Of a stretch of 64,000 bases of DNA, positions 47,101-59,600 are shown in pieces. The notes under the pieces are model-generated. The model was not told where the DNA came from and ran no database searches. It saw nothing but the letters and a program-made list of their open reading frames with translations. Positions within the stretch are counted from its first letter, which is position 1. Each line of letters opens with the position of its first letter. Origin of the DNA: Mugil cephalus (lineage: Eukaryota; Chordata; Actinopteri; Mugiliformes; Mugilidae); the NCBI RefSeq assembly GCF_022458985.1, contig NC_061771.1, positions 30,306,322 through 30,370,321 of the forward strand. Reading direction: 5' to 3'. A program made the translations under genes and the position numbers.

Positions 47101-48856
47101 GTTGTGGTTGAAATTTAGAGTTTTCAGGTATTCCAATGAGCGCTCCATAAAGGATTAATAAATGACCTGGAAGTGGAAGATGCCGGCGTAATGCGAGGTG
47201 AAGCTCTGCCCGGGAGGAACCACTCGGTTCAGGATCTGAGGATCCAGAGTCAGCGAGGCGATGGCGGCCAGCAGCCAGCAGTCACCTGTCAGACACATCA
47301 CAGCAGCAGGTCACATGACCACACCTGGACACCTGGACCAGTCACAGAAAGAGAAAGCAGCTCTTCTCACCCAGTGCCCCCTGACAGATGTCGGTTCTGT
47401 TGGCTCCATCGATGATGAACTGAGGATCAGAACACAGCTCCTGATTGGACAAGACGACAGCTGGTTAAAACTTTATGGGGCAAGGAACCATATGTAGTAA
47501 CTTCATCTTATTGTTCCTCTCAGTGAGGTTTAAACACATGTGGTTTTCATTCAGCCAATGAGAGGAGATCAAGGAAACATTCTTAGATCTAATCAGGGTC
47601 TAATGTGGTCTACAAGGTCCACCTCTGCATGAACTCTGAGCACAACTGATTTATTAGGAACCATGAAGAAGAAGAAGTGTCCTAATGTTGTCTAATGTGA
47701 TAATGTTGACAAGTGTCTGAATCAGCTCTGATGTTCTAATGCTCTAAACACATGTTTACATTTGTTTAAGGACCTGGAACCAGATATGGGAAATGAATTA
47801 ATCTGTATTTTCTCTTCTTATGTCCTACAATCATACTCTAGTGAGTGAGGAGGTAAACCCTGACGATGAGGATGAAGCTTCAACTTCAAAATAAAACACA
47901 GCAGTGAAATGGAGTCAGTCTCAAAGGGTTTACACGTGAGTGGACGCCTGTTATCTGGTTCTTGTTTAAACAGTCTTAAGTCCTCAGCTGCAGTTTGTCT
48001 ACAAATACTTCCAACACCAAGAAACGCAGACTGTGATTTATGTTTCCGTTCAAACGAAGAGGAGATGCTAAGCTAACCTATGCTAAACTAAGCTAATCAG
48101 GTTCTGCACTCAATCTAATCTTCTGATAAACTAAATGACGTTAACCACTTATAGAGAACTCATTGAAATACTTGGAAGTTCTATATCACAACCTTAGAGT
48201 GTAGATTGTAGGATGTCAGAAGACTTTTTTACTTTTGTGAATTTTTTTCAAACAGACTAATTTTCATGTAGAAAACCAGATAAATTAATTTCTCATGTTT
48301 GGTTAATTGTCCTTCAGTGGTAAACAAATGCAAACATGTATTTAGAGCATTAGAACGTCAGAGCTGATTCAGACAAACACTAGGACACTTCTTCTTCATG
48401 GTTCCTAATAAATCATAGTTCATTCAGAGGTGGACGTTGAAGACGCCATTAGACCCTGATTAGACCTGAAAATGTTTCCCTGATCTTCTCTGATTGGCTC
48501 AATGAAAACCACATCATTCTAAACCTCACTGAGAGGAACAGAGATGTAATTTAAAATGTGATGAAGTTACCAGATATGGTTCCTTATAAATATGGTTAGT
48601 CACGTCAGATTCTCACCGTTGGTCGTTTCCACTCCACTCCAATGGTTTTGGACGAGTATCGTCCCAGCTGGTTGTATCCCAGAGAGTTCCAGCCAGCTGG
48701 GAAGGTCGGGTCACAGAACAGCGAGCCGCTCTGGAGGCAGTCACGTCGAAGCTGCTCAAAGTCCTGCTGCTTGAAGGGAACCACGTTGGACCGGCTACCA
48801 ATGCCATCCTCATGCCGGGCCTTCCTCCGGGCCAGCTCTGCTGCCGTGTTCGCCAT
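38193..48856 (-). CDS. Calpain B: classical calpain catalytic subunit, complete
   Basis: 21 exons: 48617-48856, 47371-47440, 47167-47285, 45887-46020, 44499-44667, 43772-43855, 43620-43705, 43472-43546, 43240-43400, 42770-42939, 41584-41595, 41286-41497, 41172-41208, 41036-41101, 40895-40952, 40077-40141, 39892-39960, 39738-39816, 38721-38837, 38302-38360, 38193-38216. Total 2,106 nt (701 residues). It has a Ca2+-regulated cysteine protease core with Cys106 (GDCWLLAA), His263 (KGHAYSITG) and Asn287 (RNPWGQVEW), a C2-like domain ([14 protein letters not shown]) and EF-hands ([23 protein letters not shown]). It is the most diverged of the three: exon 10 starts ATFCSNPQF where A and C have TFWTNPQF. 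The start at MANTAAEL is chosen by family length. The frame stays open upstream to 48922 through a 19-bp repeat. The clade is CAPN1/2/8/11, perhaps closest to CAPN8. Orthology is not settled. Confidence 0.92.
38942..39629. mobile_element. hAT-type element remnant with 8-bp target duplication
   Basis: It is bounded by near-matching 8-bp duplications ctctagat (38934-38941) and ctctagag (39630-39637). The ends CAGGTGTCACCAAC and GATGATCACTG are of hAT type. On the plus strand a frame from 39150 contains [16 protein letters not shown], like the N-terminus of GTF2IRD2-type hAT transposases, then degenerates into lysines. It is a non-autonomous copy in calpain B intron 18. Confidence 0.65.
40150..40840. 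repeat. 12-bp TCTCAGTTAGCT-type repeat in calpain B intron 15
   Basis: Degenerate copies of tctcagttagca and tctcagttagct, mixed with ttaattagcattgcagttag. It is the same family as in introns 5, 9 and 10. Confidence 0.85.
41640..42705. repeat. 12-bp tandem repeat filling calpain B intron 10
   Basis: More than 80 copies of TCTCAGTTAG followed by TT, CT, CA or AT, with interspersed cagcatctcgg variants. A higher-order unit of about 150 bp is visible where blocks such as cttctcagttagcatctcgg recur. In the transcript strand the core reads CTAACTGAGA, so each unit carries CTAAC. Confidence 0.92.
42955..43205. repeat. 12-bp repeat in calpain B intron 9
   Basis: Copies of ttagcttctcagtcag and tcagttagcatctcaatt occupy most of a 300-bp intron up to the exon 9 donor. 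Confidence 0.8.
43856..44420. repeat. 12-bp repeat in calpain B intron 5
   Basis: Degenerate copies of ctcagttagcatgtgttagc and related forms begin directly at the exon 6 boundary (43855). Confidence 0.8.
45262..45642. mobile_element. Non-autonomous hAT element (family shared with two other copies)
   Basis: The left end aggtgtcacacatacggtcc(gcgggcc) and right end (gagcta)aaatgagccccctga fit the GGTGTCAAAC/GCCCCTG termini of a common teleost hAT MITE. The inner phrase gggttattatgccggtaatt is shared in inverted form with copies at 53268-53556 and 62284-62969. It lies in calpain B intron 4. Confidence 0.6.
46857..47062 (+). mobile_element. MITE-like repeat, internally deleted copy
   Basis: It begins ggggcaaggaaccatatgtgg and ends aaggaaccacatatggtaaa, so ACCATATGTGGT and ACCACATATGGT form a 12-bp terminal inverted pair. 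It lacks the middle present in the longer copies at 47477, 48300 and 62415. Calpain B intron 3. Confidence 0.6.
47477..47793 (+). mobile_element. MITE-like repeat, longer copy
   Basis: About 315 bp. It shares aaggaaccatatg, cctctcagtgaggtttaaa, catgtggttttcattcagcc and aggaaccatgaagaagaaga with the other copies. It sits just after exon 2 in calpain B intron 1, opposite in orientation to the copy 0.5 kb away. Confidence 0.65.
48300..48590 (-). mobile_element. MITE-like repeat, inverted copy
   Basis: It is the reverse complement of the 47477 copy over most of its length: cttcttcatggttcctaata, gattggctcaatgaaaacca and atgaagttaccagatatggt. With that copy it makes a long inverted repeat in one intron. 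Confidence 0.65.
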
Positions 48857-50650
48857 CCTGAGTGTCTGGACGAGGTCTGAGTGTCTGGACGAGGTCTGAG
48901 TGTCTGGACGAGGTCTGAGCACCTGGACGAGGTCTGAGTGTCTGGACGAGGAGGTCAGCGTGAGTGAACTGTGAGTAAGTCTCAGTTATAAGTTATCAGG
49001 TGAACAAAGGCGGAACTCAGGTCCAAGTGAGGGATTAGAGATATCAGTTGACTCTGAATTATTCAGAGAGCAAACAGTGTGAGGTGTTTAATCTCACTGG
49101 CAACACCTGAAACAAAATCTGATCTGATTCAGCGCAGCAGATTTAAAAAAAAAAATAAAAAAAAAAAAAAATTGAAGTGAATCATTTCACTGTTTTAAAG
49201 ACAGAATATCACGGTAATAACTTCCATCTTATATCTCAGCCTTTTATTCCTCTGCATTTCATTAAATCCAAAAACAACTGACAGCAAATGTTTAATATTG
49301 TTTTATTAATCTTTCATCATCCTTTTGAGTCTATCCGCACCATTCTCCATCAACTACCTACCACATCTTGACGTTACTGACAGAATCTGAACCCCGTCAC
49401 TTTTATTTAATACATGGCCTTTTACCTCCATCTGGTGGAAGGAATAATCACAACACACCCATGTAGTGGTGAAAGTTATTTAACATGCCTTATACCCCTC
49501 CCATTTTAAAAATCCTGCGTCGACCCAGGTGTTTCGCCCAGTGGGGCTTTAGTGACTGGTTTCCATGGGGGGGTTACTTGTGTAAACAACAGGTAGTAGT
49601 ATTTTGCAGCCAGATTCTCTTTCAGGAGGTAAAAACCTAATGTGACACACTTTGGGTTCTTTGATTTTTATCTAAATGTCCAAATGAAGAGTGGGCCTGC
49701 TTCTATTTTTACTAGAACCTTTGTAGAATATGTGAGCTTTGTGGTATTTCTGTAAACTCCAGTGTTAGTCAAAGTTTCTGTGCACAATATCATCGCTATC
49801 AGGGTGTTGTCTACCATCTAATCTAGGAGACGTTTTAAATTTCTCCTGTAGTTTATCACTAATCAGTCTGTTACTGACACTGGGAAAAGGCCACGAACAT
49901 TCATTTCGTATGAGATATTCCTCATGTATTTGTTTATTTTTTTTATCGCCCAGAACCCCAGGACTGAAAACATATTTGACTTCGTTCACATCTGAACTAC
50001 ATGCACCGATGCAGTGATCAGATCCCATTCGACTGTTTTGATGTAAACCCGAGACACAGCGACACCGTGTGGACGAAGCCAACCAATCTGTTACATGTTC
50101 ATCTGTTACATCCTGAAAGAAGAAGAAACTTTTCTACTGTCAGACGTTTGAGACTTTTCATATTAAGATGAAATAACGAGTTATTAGAGACTTAAACCTT
50201 CAGAGTTCAGACTGAATATAAACTGTGCGCGCTGGTGCGTCATATTTTACCGTTTTTTTCCGAGGTTGATGATTCACATCGTTTCCTGAACCACGCACTA
50301 ATATGTATTTGAATAGATATGTGTAACCTCGTGCTGTTTCCTCTCTGTGAGGACCTTCCTCTGGGTTAATACATACGTACACATTAACTTTTAATCAGGT
50401 CTGAACGCGTGTAACCCCGGAAAGATAAAATATGTATATATATTTAGATAAAGACAAGAGCACTAGTGGGATAGAGAGACCCAGTGAGTTAGAGAGAGAG
50501 ATGGAGGGAGGAGAGAGGGATAGAGGCTCCTCCTCCGGTTCTGGGCGGAGGTCTGAAGACTGTAAAGTTTCTGAAGTCTGTGAATCTGTTGAATCTGTAC
50601 AAGTTTGATCAGAACTTCGTCCCGTCTGGACCTCCTGTCTCGGCTTCATC
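48857..50650. other. Divergent intergenic region between calpains B and C
   Basis: 1.8 kb separates the two start codons. It contains the 19-bp repeat, an A-rich run at about 49145-49171 and no recognised exon. Both promoters must lie here unless there are upstream non-coding exons. No TATA box or known operator stands out. Confidence 0.6.
48861..48945. repeat. 19-bp tandem repeat just upstream of the calpain B start codon
   Basis: Five copies of tgagtgtctggacgaggtc, one changed to gagcacctgg. They begin about five bases from the chosen ATG, in the probable 5' UTR. The frame is open through them, so an N-terminal extension starting at 48922 cannot be excluded. Confidence 0.8.
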
Positions 50651-53600
50651 ATGTCCGGCGTGGCGTCCTCTCTGGCCAAGAAGCGGGCCCTGGCCGCGGG
50701 GTTTGGAACCAATGCCAACGCGGTGCGGTACCTGAACCAGGACTTTGCTGCGCTCCGGGCGCAGAGTCGTGCGTCAGGGACGCTCTTCTGCGACCCGACG
50801 TTCCCCGCGGCTCCCGAGTCTCTGGGCTTCAACGAGCTGGGCCGGAGCTCCCACAAAGTCCGGGGAGTTACCTGGAAGAGACCCACGGTACGAACCAGGG
50901 CCCGGGGGAAGGGAAGGGACGGCAAGGGACGGGATGGTGGTTTTTTAGTTTGCATGAGTGGGTGGGGTCGGAGGGGCGGGGTTGTTGCGGTGGCAGCAGA
51001 GCTATGTGCCCCCCCTCCCTCTCTGATGGTTAAGCCAGGAATGATGTAGATCAGAGGAACAGATCAGTAGATGAGTTAGCGGGTCTTTATATACTCATGA
51101 ATATTTATTATCCTGCAGACAGAGGTCTCACTCTGATCAACTACCTGAGGATCTAAACTTAGATGGAATCCAGGAGTGTCTCTGGAGGCCCCGGGGCCCC
51201 TGGTCTCTGGAGGCCCCGGGGCCCCTGGTCTTTGGGGCCTCAGTGGGAACGTGTTAGAGAAAACAAGATGTCCTACTGCGACAATGTCAGAGAGAAAGAG
51301 AAACAGACTGGAGCAACAAACAAACAAATAAATCAGGACTGAGCAGCTGAGCTGTTGTTTGTTTGTTTTTGTTAACTGATCAGCTGGCATTAGTAATTGT
51401 TTATAGTTGTTATTGATTGATCAGCTGATGTTTGTTTATCGTTGTTGCTTGGTCCGCTGCTGATATTTGTTTGTTATTGTTTGGAGTCTGTTGTTGTTTA
51501 CTGATCAGCTGATTCCCCCTCCCTTCCAGGAGCTGGTCTCTAACCCCGAGTTCATCGTGGGCGGAGCCACCAGGACCGATATCTGTCAGGGGGCTCTGGG
51601 TGAGTGTTTCCTTGTTGTACTTGGACGCAGCGCAGACAGGTTGTCAGGTCACAGTTAATCGACTTGTTATGAATAAAACGGAAGAGAACCAACACAGAAA
51701 CAAAATCAAACAAAATAATGTCAACAGTGTGATAAGTAGACATGTGTATATACAAAAACAGAGCATTAAAACCTGAATAGTCAAAGAATAAATCCCAAGT
51801 TTGGAGAAATAAAAGAAGGCTTGTCCTTTACTGCCAGAATAAATAAATGATTTAAAGATCACCAGACACAGGAAGTCACAAGGTGTTTATTACATAAAAC
51901 GTAAAACATAAAACTCTCACTCTGATCACATGATCATGAAACTTGCATCTCCAAACCTCTGGTGGTAGGAACCAATATGGTGGAAAGTGTTTGATTCCAC
52001 TAAATGTTTGAGTCATGTGATGGTGAATTGGGTCGGTGGATCTGATTGGTCCTCAGAGTTGGTTCCGCCCCCCCTAGATAAAAATAAATAAATAAAACTG
52101 TAGCAGCTACACAACAAAATACAATATAGACACACACCGGTACAATGAGGGAAGAAAGTAGCAGCATTTTAAACAATTTAACAGTAGGGCAAATCGTTAG
52201 CCTTATAGCATAAAACATTAGCCTAATGGCATAAATTACTAGCCTTATAGCATAAATTGTTAGCCGAATAGCATGAATCATTATCCTGATAGCATAAATC
52301 GTTAGCCTAATAGTGTAAACCGTTAGTGTAATAATATAAATCGTTAGCCTAATAGCATAAATCGTTAGCCTAATAGCTTAAATTGTTAGCCTAATAGCAT
52401 AAATCATTATGCACTTAAGTCAATTTTTGACTAACTGTTACAATATCAATAAAAATACAAATGTGCTGCTGATAACTGTGTTTTTACTTGTTTTCTGAAA
52501 ACGTTCAAATTTGATTTAGGCTATCGATTTATGCTATTAGGCTAACGATATGGTAACCATATTAGTGCGAATGTGCCTATTGAGGTGGGTGGACTGGGGT
52601 ATAAATATACGTATGGTGGTTATTGAAGGTCTGAGGGATCTGACGGCTTGAGGGTAGAGTCTGTTTTTTAGTCTATTCGTTCTGGACTTGATAAGCCCTG
52701 ATGTTGTTCTCCTCTAAGGATGAATCTTCAGTCCTTTATGAGTCATTGTTGGGTTCAGCCTGTGAACTGTACTGTTAACGTTTCCAGGTCCAGATCCTGA
52801 GTCGACGTCGTAAATGTTATAATGTGAAGCAGCTGAACCTGGATCAGCTGTAATTACGGGCCGAGCTGTGATTGGTTGTGCAGGAAACAGAAGGACAGGA
52901 AGAGCACTGCCAGCTATTGTTGGAGTGGTGGTGGTGGTGGTGAGGGGGGGGTTATGAGTTGCCAACCAATGAGGACACACCCTCAAACACACACTTCCGT
53001 GTTTGCTCTTCTGCGAGGACATTTTCCACTCGGCGGTCCTCACAGAGGCAGACAGACCCAGAGCCCCACCCCCCGGCTGTGGTGGGTGAGTCAGCTTCGT
53101 GCCTCCATTAAACCACAGATGTCTGACGCTTGTGTAACTCAAAGATTTGTTTTCACATGCAGAAACATTCCTCCTCAAGTTGACTGGTGCAGAAATTTAG
53201 TGCAGAGTGAGACATCGCAGAGGAGTGGGAGGGAGGGGGGGCATGTTTGGGAGCCATGTTTGGGGGCACATTCAGTTTGATTTAAAGTGGGTTGGACCAG
53301 TAACACAGCAGAATAATAACCAATAAGTAACGGCAACTCCAGACTTTTTCCATTTGTTTTAGTGCAAAGAAGAGCAAGTAATAGAAAACAACTGTAATTG
53401 TGGCTCATTATTGTTCGGTCCGTTCACTTCTCTAGTAGTTGATTTTATTTGAATTTGCAGTTTGCTAAGAAATAGAACGTAAAATGCTGAGGGCCAGATT
53501 AGACCCTGTGGTTGGCCTCATTTTGTCCTTCGAGGTGCATGTTTGACACTTGTGCTGTAGAGACAGAGACAACGTTTAGATCCAGAAAACAAACTTTAAC

Positions 53601-56600
53601 TTTCATAACTTTCAAGTTGACTCTGAGTCACATGACTCATCTGACAAACCCTGTGACTCATGCTCAGTGCCTCTTTTCATTCTACTCCATCAACGTTAGA
53701 AAAGACTTGGAGGGGCCAGTGTCTCCACTCTGTACCCTGTCCCTGTCCAACAGTCGTCATGTGGACTCTGATCTCTGATCTGGAATGTCCACACCTCGTC
53801 CACCCGGTCCGTGGGCGGTGGTGTACCCATAGGACAGACCGGAGGAGGACTTCTGTCTCCCGTGGTCCACAATGAATCATAGCAAGCCTCTTGTCCAACC
53901 GTCTGCCAGAAAAGAGACACTGTCCTCTGTTGGGACATAAACAGGACATGAGGGCTGTAAAAGAAACTAAGGACACAACATGATGGACACAACAAAACTG
54001 TCTCGATTATGATCCTGAGATCAGCGCTGAGACATGAAGACACTAAGTTGCACATAAAAAAATGCTCTAAGTAAAAAGAAAAATAAATAATAATAATAAT
54101 AATATTAAATAAAATAATACTAAAATAAAAACACGTAAAATCTACTAAAATAAAATGGAAAATGTACAGAATTAGCAAATGAACAAATGCACAAGAAATA
54201 GAGACGGAATAATATACATTATGTATACACACACTGGCCACTTTATTAGGTACACCTCACTAGTAAAAGGTTGGACCCTCTTTTACCTTCAGAACTGCCT
54301 TAACTCTTGGTGTCATACTTTCAACAAGGTGTTGGAAACATTCCTCAGAGGTTTTGGTCCATATTGACATGATAGTATCACACAGTTGCTGCAGATTTGT
54401 CGGCTCCACATCTATGATGAGAATCTCCCGTTCCACCACATCCCAAAGGTGATGATCTGTTGGACTGAGATCTGGTGACTGTGGAGGCCATTGGAGTACA
54501 GTGAACTCATTGTCATGTTCAAGAAACCAGTTTGAGATGATATGAGCTTTGTGACGTGGTGCATTATCCTGCTGGAAGTAGCCGTCAGAAGATGGTCCAC
54601 TGTGGTCATAAAGGGGTGGACATGGTCAGCAACAATACTCAGTACAAACTGAGCATTGTTTAAATGCCACAGCCTATCGAAGGGGCACAAAGTGAGCCAA
54701 GAAAAAATCTCCCACACCATTACACCACCATCTCCAGCCTGAACCGTTGATACAAGGCAGGATGGATCCATGCTTTCATGGTGTTTGAATTCTGACCCTG
54801 AAATCTGAATGTCGCAGCTGAAATCGAGACTCGTCAGACCAGGCAACATTTTTCCAATCTTCTATTGTCCAGTTTTGGTGAATCTGTGTGAACTGTAGTC
54901 TCAGTTTCCTGTTCTTAGCTGACAGGAGTGATGAAATACTCAGGCTGGGCCCAACAACCAGACCACGGTCAAAGTCTCTCATATCCCCTTCCTTCCCCAT
55001 TCTCATGCTCAGTTTGAACTTCAGCTAGTTGTCTTGATCACCTCTACATGATTGAATGCCTTGAATTGCAGCCATGTGATTGGTTGATTAGCATTTCATG
55101 TTAACAAGTAATTGAACGGGTGTACCTAATAAAGTGGCAAGTGAGCGTATATGAGAATTCATCCACATGAGTAAACACTGAGACGCTAAGACTCAGAGAC
55201 GTGTCCTGTTCCTCCAGGTGACTGCTGGCTCTTGGCTGCCATCGCCTCCCTGACCATGAATGAATATGTGATGGCCAGAGTGGTTCCCACCGACCAGGGC
55301 TTTGGTGACGACTACGCCGGCATCTTTCACTTTCAGGTAACAAGTCTTTTGTGATGAATCAGTGCTTTAGTTAAACAACTAAAAACTCTACCGCTAAATA
55401 TGAGCTGACCAGTCTCTACCAGCTCTACTGACTCTGCCCCTTCCGATTTCAGACAGTTATGGTTTGTCTAGTTCTTCTTTTGGAAACCGACAAAATCTTA
55501 TGGTTCCCACAAGAAGAGCAAATTAAAGAACCACTGTTGCTCATGTCTTACCTCCATTAAACGACTGTCAGAGATTGTCTACTAACAGTTATGTAGTCTG
55601 TTGGTTCTGATCGACTAGTACTGTTGTTTGTTCTTAGTTACTGTCACTGATAAAGACTGTTGGTTGTGTAGTTCTGGCAGTTCGGTGAGTGGGTGGACGT
55701 GGTGATCGACGACCGGCTGCCGGTCAAAGACGGAGAGCTGATGTTCGTCCACTCGGCCGAGGGGAGGGAGTTCTGGAGCGCTCTGCTGGAGAAAGCCTAC
55801 GCCAAGTAAGACCTGGACGAGGGAAAAGGGTGGAGTCCTGATTAGAGATTAACCGATATGGATTCTTTTTGGGCCAATACCGTTTTTTTTTTTTTTTCTT
55901 TTTTTTTACATCAGCCTTGGTCGACTGCCGATATCTGGAACGGATACTGCTTTTTCTCCCTCCATTTACATGATGGAAATTACACAATGATAACAAATGT
56001 CAGTTCTGGCATTTTTTGAACTCGAAGAATATTTAATACTCTTATTGATACAAAATAAAAAGATGAAAAGAGGTAGAGCGCAATTAGAGATCATGAGGGA
56101 GAGGGAAGGTATGGGCTGCATGTGGATGCGTCTGCCTATAAATCATGCTGGAAAAAAAATCTATGTATCGGTGAAAGCACCTGGTTATGGACCAATGCTG
56201 ATACACCCGGCCGATATTTGCATTTTTTACTGGTATCGGTCCTGATATTTGTCGTGATAACAATGATAACTCTCGTGATTCTATCAAAACATTTAGTGTC
56301 TTTGACCTAAGTACGCACTGAGTTCTCTTTAACCATCATCCAGTGGTAGAATCATTAAAGTACAGATTAAGGTTTTGACTCTGATTCATGATTCAGCTGT
56401 CGGACTCTTGTCTTCTGGCTGTAGGGTGAACGGATGCTATGAAGCCTTGTCTGGCGGTTCCACCACTGAGGGCTTCGAGGATTTTACCGGAGGCATCGCT
56501 GAAAATTTTGACCTCCAACGACCCCCATCCAACCTGTTCCAGATCATCAAGAAGGCTCTGGAGGCCGGAGCGCTGTTGGGTTGCTCCATCGACGTGAGTT

Positions 56601-59600
56601 ACCTTTACATAGTGATGAGAAGCACTCAGGAAACCAGGGGCTGCAGCCTCTCAGACTGGTGAAATGTTCTGTCTCTGGACTGTTAAAATGAAGACGGTTG
56701 CGTTTGTGTTGTTAGATCACAAGTGCCGCAGACTCTGAGGCTGTGACTCGTCAGAAGCTGGTGAAGGGACATGCCTACTCCCTGACCGGAGCGGTTGAGG
56801 TAATCCTCTGAAAACCAAAAGACAAACTCTTTTTCTTAGACACAGAGGATGGATAGTGACGTTTGACTTGTCTTCAGGTTAACTACCGGGGTCGCCAGGA
56901 GAAGCTGGTGAGAATGAGGAACCCATGGGGACAGGTGGAGTGGACTGGAGCCTGGAGCGACGGGTAAGTTTTTATGGTCACTTAGATCAAAAGCCCTTTT
57001 CGTACGGTACTATTTTTACCTGGGGACCTCTGGTAATTTGTAATGATCATGGAGATCGTCCGTGAAAACACAGAGGTCCTCTGATAAAACTAATCCAGAG
57101 TGAATTCACATCGCTGTAATTCAGGGGTGAGTTTTTCCTTTTTTGAAACTTTTATTTGATTTGGATCTCGTTTTCTGCTTCTTGTCTCTTAAGAATTATG
57201 AAAGATGTTCTGTAATTCATAGTCTGGACAGATGTTAGAGAGCAAAGTCTCTGAACTATTCACCCATTTAAATGGATGAAACCATTAAATCAACCATTAA
57301 TGTGTTCATCTGTAAAGGTGGTGCTGATTTAAATCAGACGGGTTGTTGGTAATTTCTTAATTGGGCTCAGCAGTATCAAAAATATATTTTTCATTATCCA
57401 GGCAGAAAGTAGCAGAGCCATAACTACGGATCATAACTTTAAGTAAAACACAGAGTTTATTAATCCTGTGCGAATGCATAGGGTGGTGATTTCTGAATTA
57501 CTGGAGGTCTCCAGGTAAAACTAATCCTGTGTGAATAGGGCTTTACCTGCCTCAGGGCTAGTGCTCCTGTTAAAGACAATAATTCAGCAACACTTATGTG
57601 TGCGCTGTGTTCCTGCAGCTCATCTGAATGGAGCCATGTCCAGGGGGACTGTCCACATGCCAACGCAGAGGATGGAGAGTTCTGGTGAGTCTCTGCAATG
57701 ATAAATAAATCAGAACTGACAGTTCTGGTTGGTACTGCAGAGTGAGAGCTCCCTTTCATCCTATCTCTGCAGGATGTCCTTCACCGAGTTCCTGCGTCAC
57801 TACTCTCGTATCGAGGTCTGCACTCTGACCCCCGACGCCATCAACGACGAATCCGTCAAACACTGGAGCGTCAGCAAGTTCGATGGCACCTGGAGGAGAG
57901 GATCCACCGCCGGAGGCTGCAGGAATCACCCCTGTTAGTTCTGAACTACTAACACTGATGTAGACTGTTGACAGTTTTTTCTAAGCTACTAATACCCACC
58001 CAAGGCATCTAGACCTGATCAAGGTCGACCTCATGTGACTCGGCTCATACTAAAGAGTGGTTCTGTCAGAGTTTATTGGGGTTTGTTGAGGTTTTGCTGG
58101 GTTTTGTTGGGTTTTTTTGGGTTTTGTTGGGTATGTTGAGGTTTATTGGGGATTGTTGGGTTTATTGGAGGATCTTGGGTTTGTTGGGGAGATTGGGATG
58201 TGTTGGGTTTATTGGGGGTTATTGGGTTGGACCAGCAGCACATTTTGAGCAGATTCATGATGTTCCTGCTGTGAGACTTTTTTTTTTCTCCACAGACACT
58301 TTCTGGACCAATCCTCAGTTTGTGATCAAGCTGGAGGAGGAGGACGACGACCCAGACGATGGTGAGGTGGGCTGCAGCTTTGTGGTCGGTCTGATCCAGA
58401 AGAACCGCAGGAAGCTGCGCAAACAAGGGGAGGACATGCACACCGTCGGTTTTGCCATCTACGAGGTCGGACACTAAGAGATCAGGTCGATACTTAAATT
58501 CTGATGACACAGAAGATTTCCTTAAATTCATTTTCTTCTTTTTTTATTACAGATTCCAAAGCAGGTGAGATCTGAACCTCCAGCTCTTCAAGACTCATTA
58601 ATCTCACTAGTCTATGGAGCTAAGAGCTGATCCACCTCTCACCCAAAGGCTCCTTCATTTCCAACAGAGTGCTGGAGTTTTTTAACCTTTGCTCTGAGGA
58701 GAAACTAGACGTGCCTTCACCTTCAGGCTTGTGTCTGACAGGATTTGTTTGCAGGCTTCTACATGTTCCGCTCTGTCTAATAGAACAGCACTGTCATGTT
58801 TCTGCAGTAGTTATGATCTTAAGACAAACTAACAGATGAACCAAGCTTGATAAGGCCTATGATAAGTCTAATGCAGTAAAGAAGTGTTTTCTAGCCTCTG
58901 CAGCTCTTCAATATTTAAAGACAAGTGTCTGTTAGTGTCGCCGCCTGCCCAGCTGTTGAGACAGTTGTCCTAATTGTCTCTTTCTGGCCTCAGTTCCACG
59001 GACAGAGGGAGGTTCACCTGGATAAGAACTTCTTCCTAACTCACGCTCAGACGGCGAGATCTGAAACCTTCATCAACCTGCGTGAGGTCAGCACTCGCTT
59101 CAAGCTGCCTCCGGGGGAGTACCTGATTGTCCCATCTACCTTTGAACCACATCTCAATGGAGACTTCTGCATCCGGGTGTTCTCGGAGAAGCAGACGGAG
59201 ACAGCGTAAGACCCTGAACCGTCTAGTAGTGGGCTGTTTACGTTGGTTGGCTGGTCATTTCCCAAGGTCTAGGCAGGAATCTAGAGAACGGAGCATGTCC
59301 AGATTTCTTGGCTCAGTCCACTTCCTGTTCCTAGGGAGTGTTTCTGAATGGAGTCCTTGAGACCTGGACTTGTTTACCGTCTACTGGAGAACAGGAAGCA
59401 AAGTGTGCCAGTATTTTAGGACACTGAACAAACATGTCTTTAAACGAAGTATAAATGTGAGTCTCTCTGTCCCATCAGGCCCTGTGACGACCCCGTCAAC
59501 GCAGAACTGGAGGATGTAAGTAACTCAGTGTTTTACTCATTTAGATGGAACTAAAGGGAAACAAACAACCAACGCAATGCACTGTTCATCCTGTAGATCA

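Noticed and set aside
54412-55006. Functional transposase gene
   Set aside because: The Tc1-like coding region is split over different frames and contains stops. Only fragments of the conserved motifs remain.
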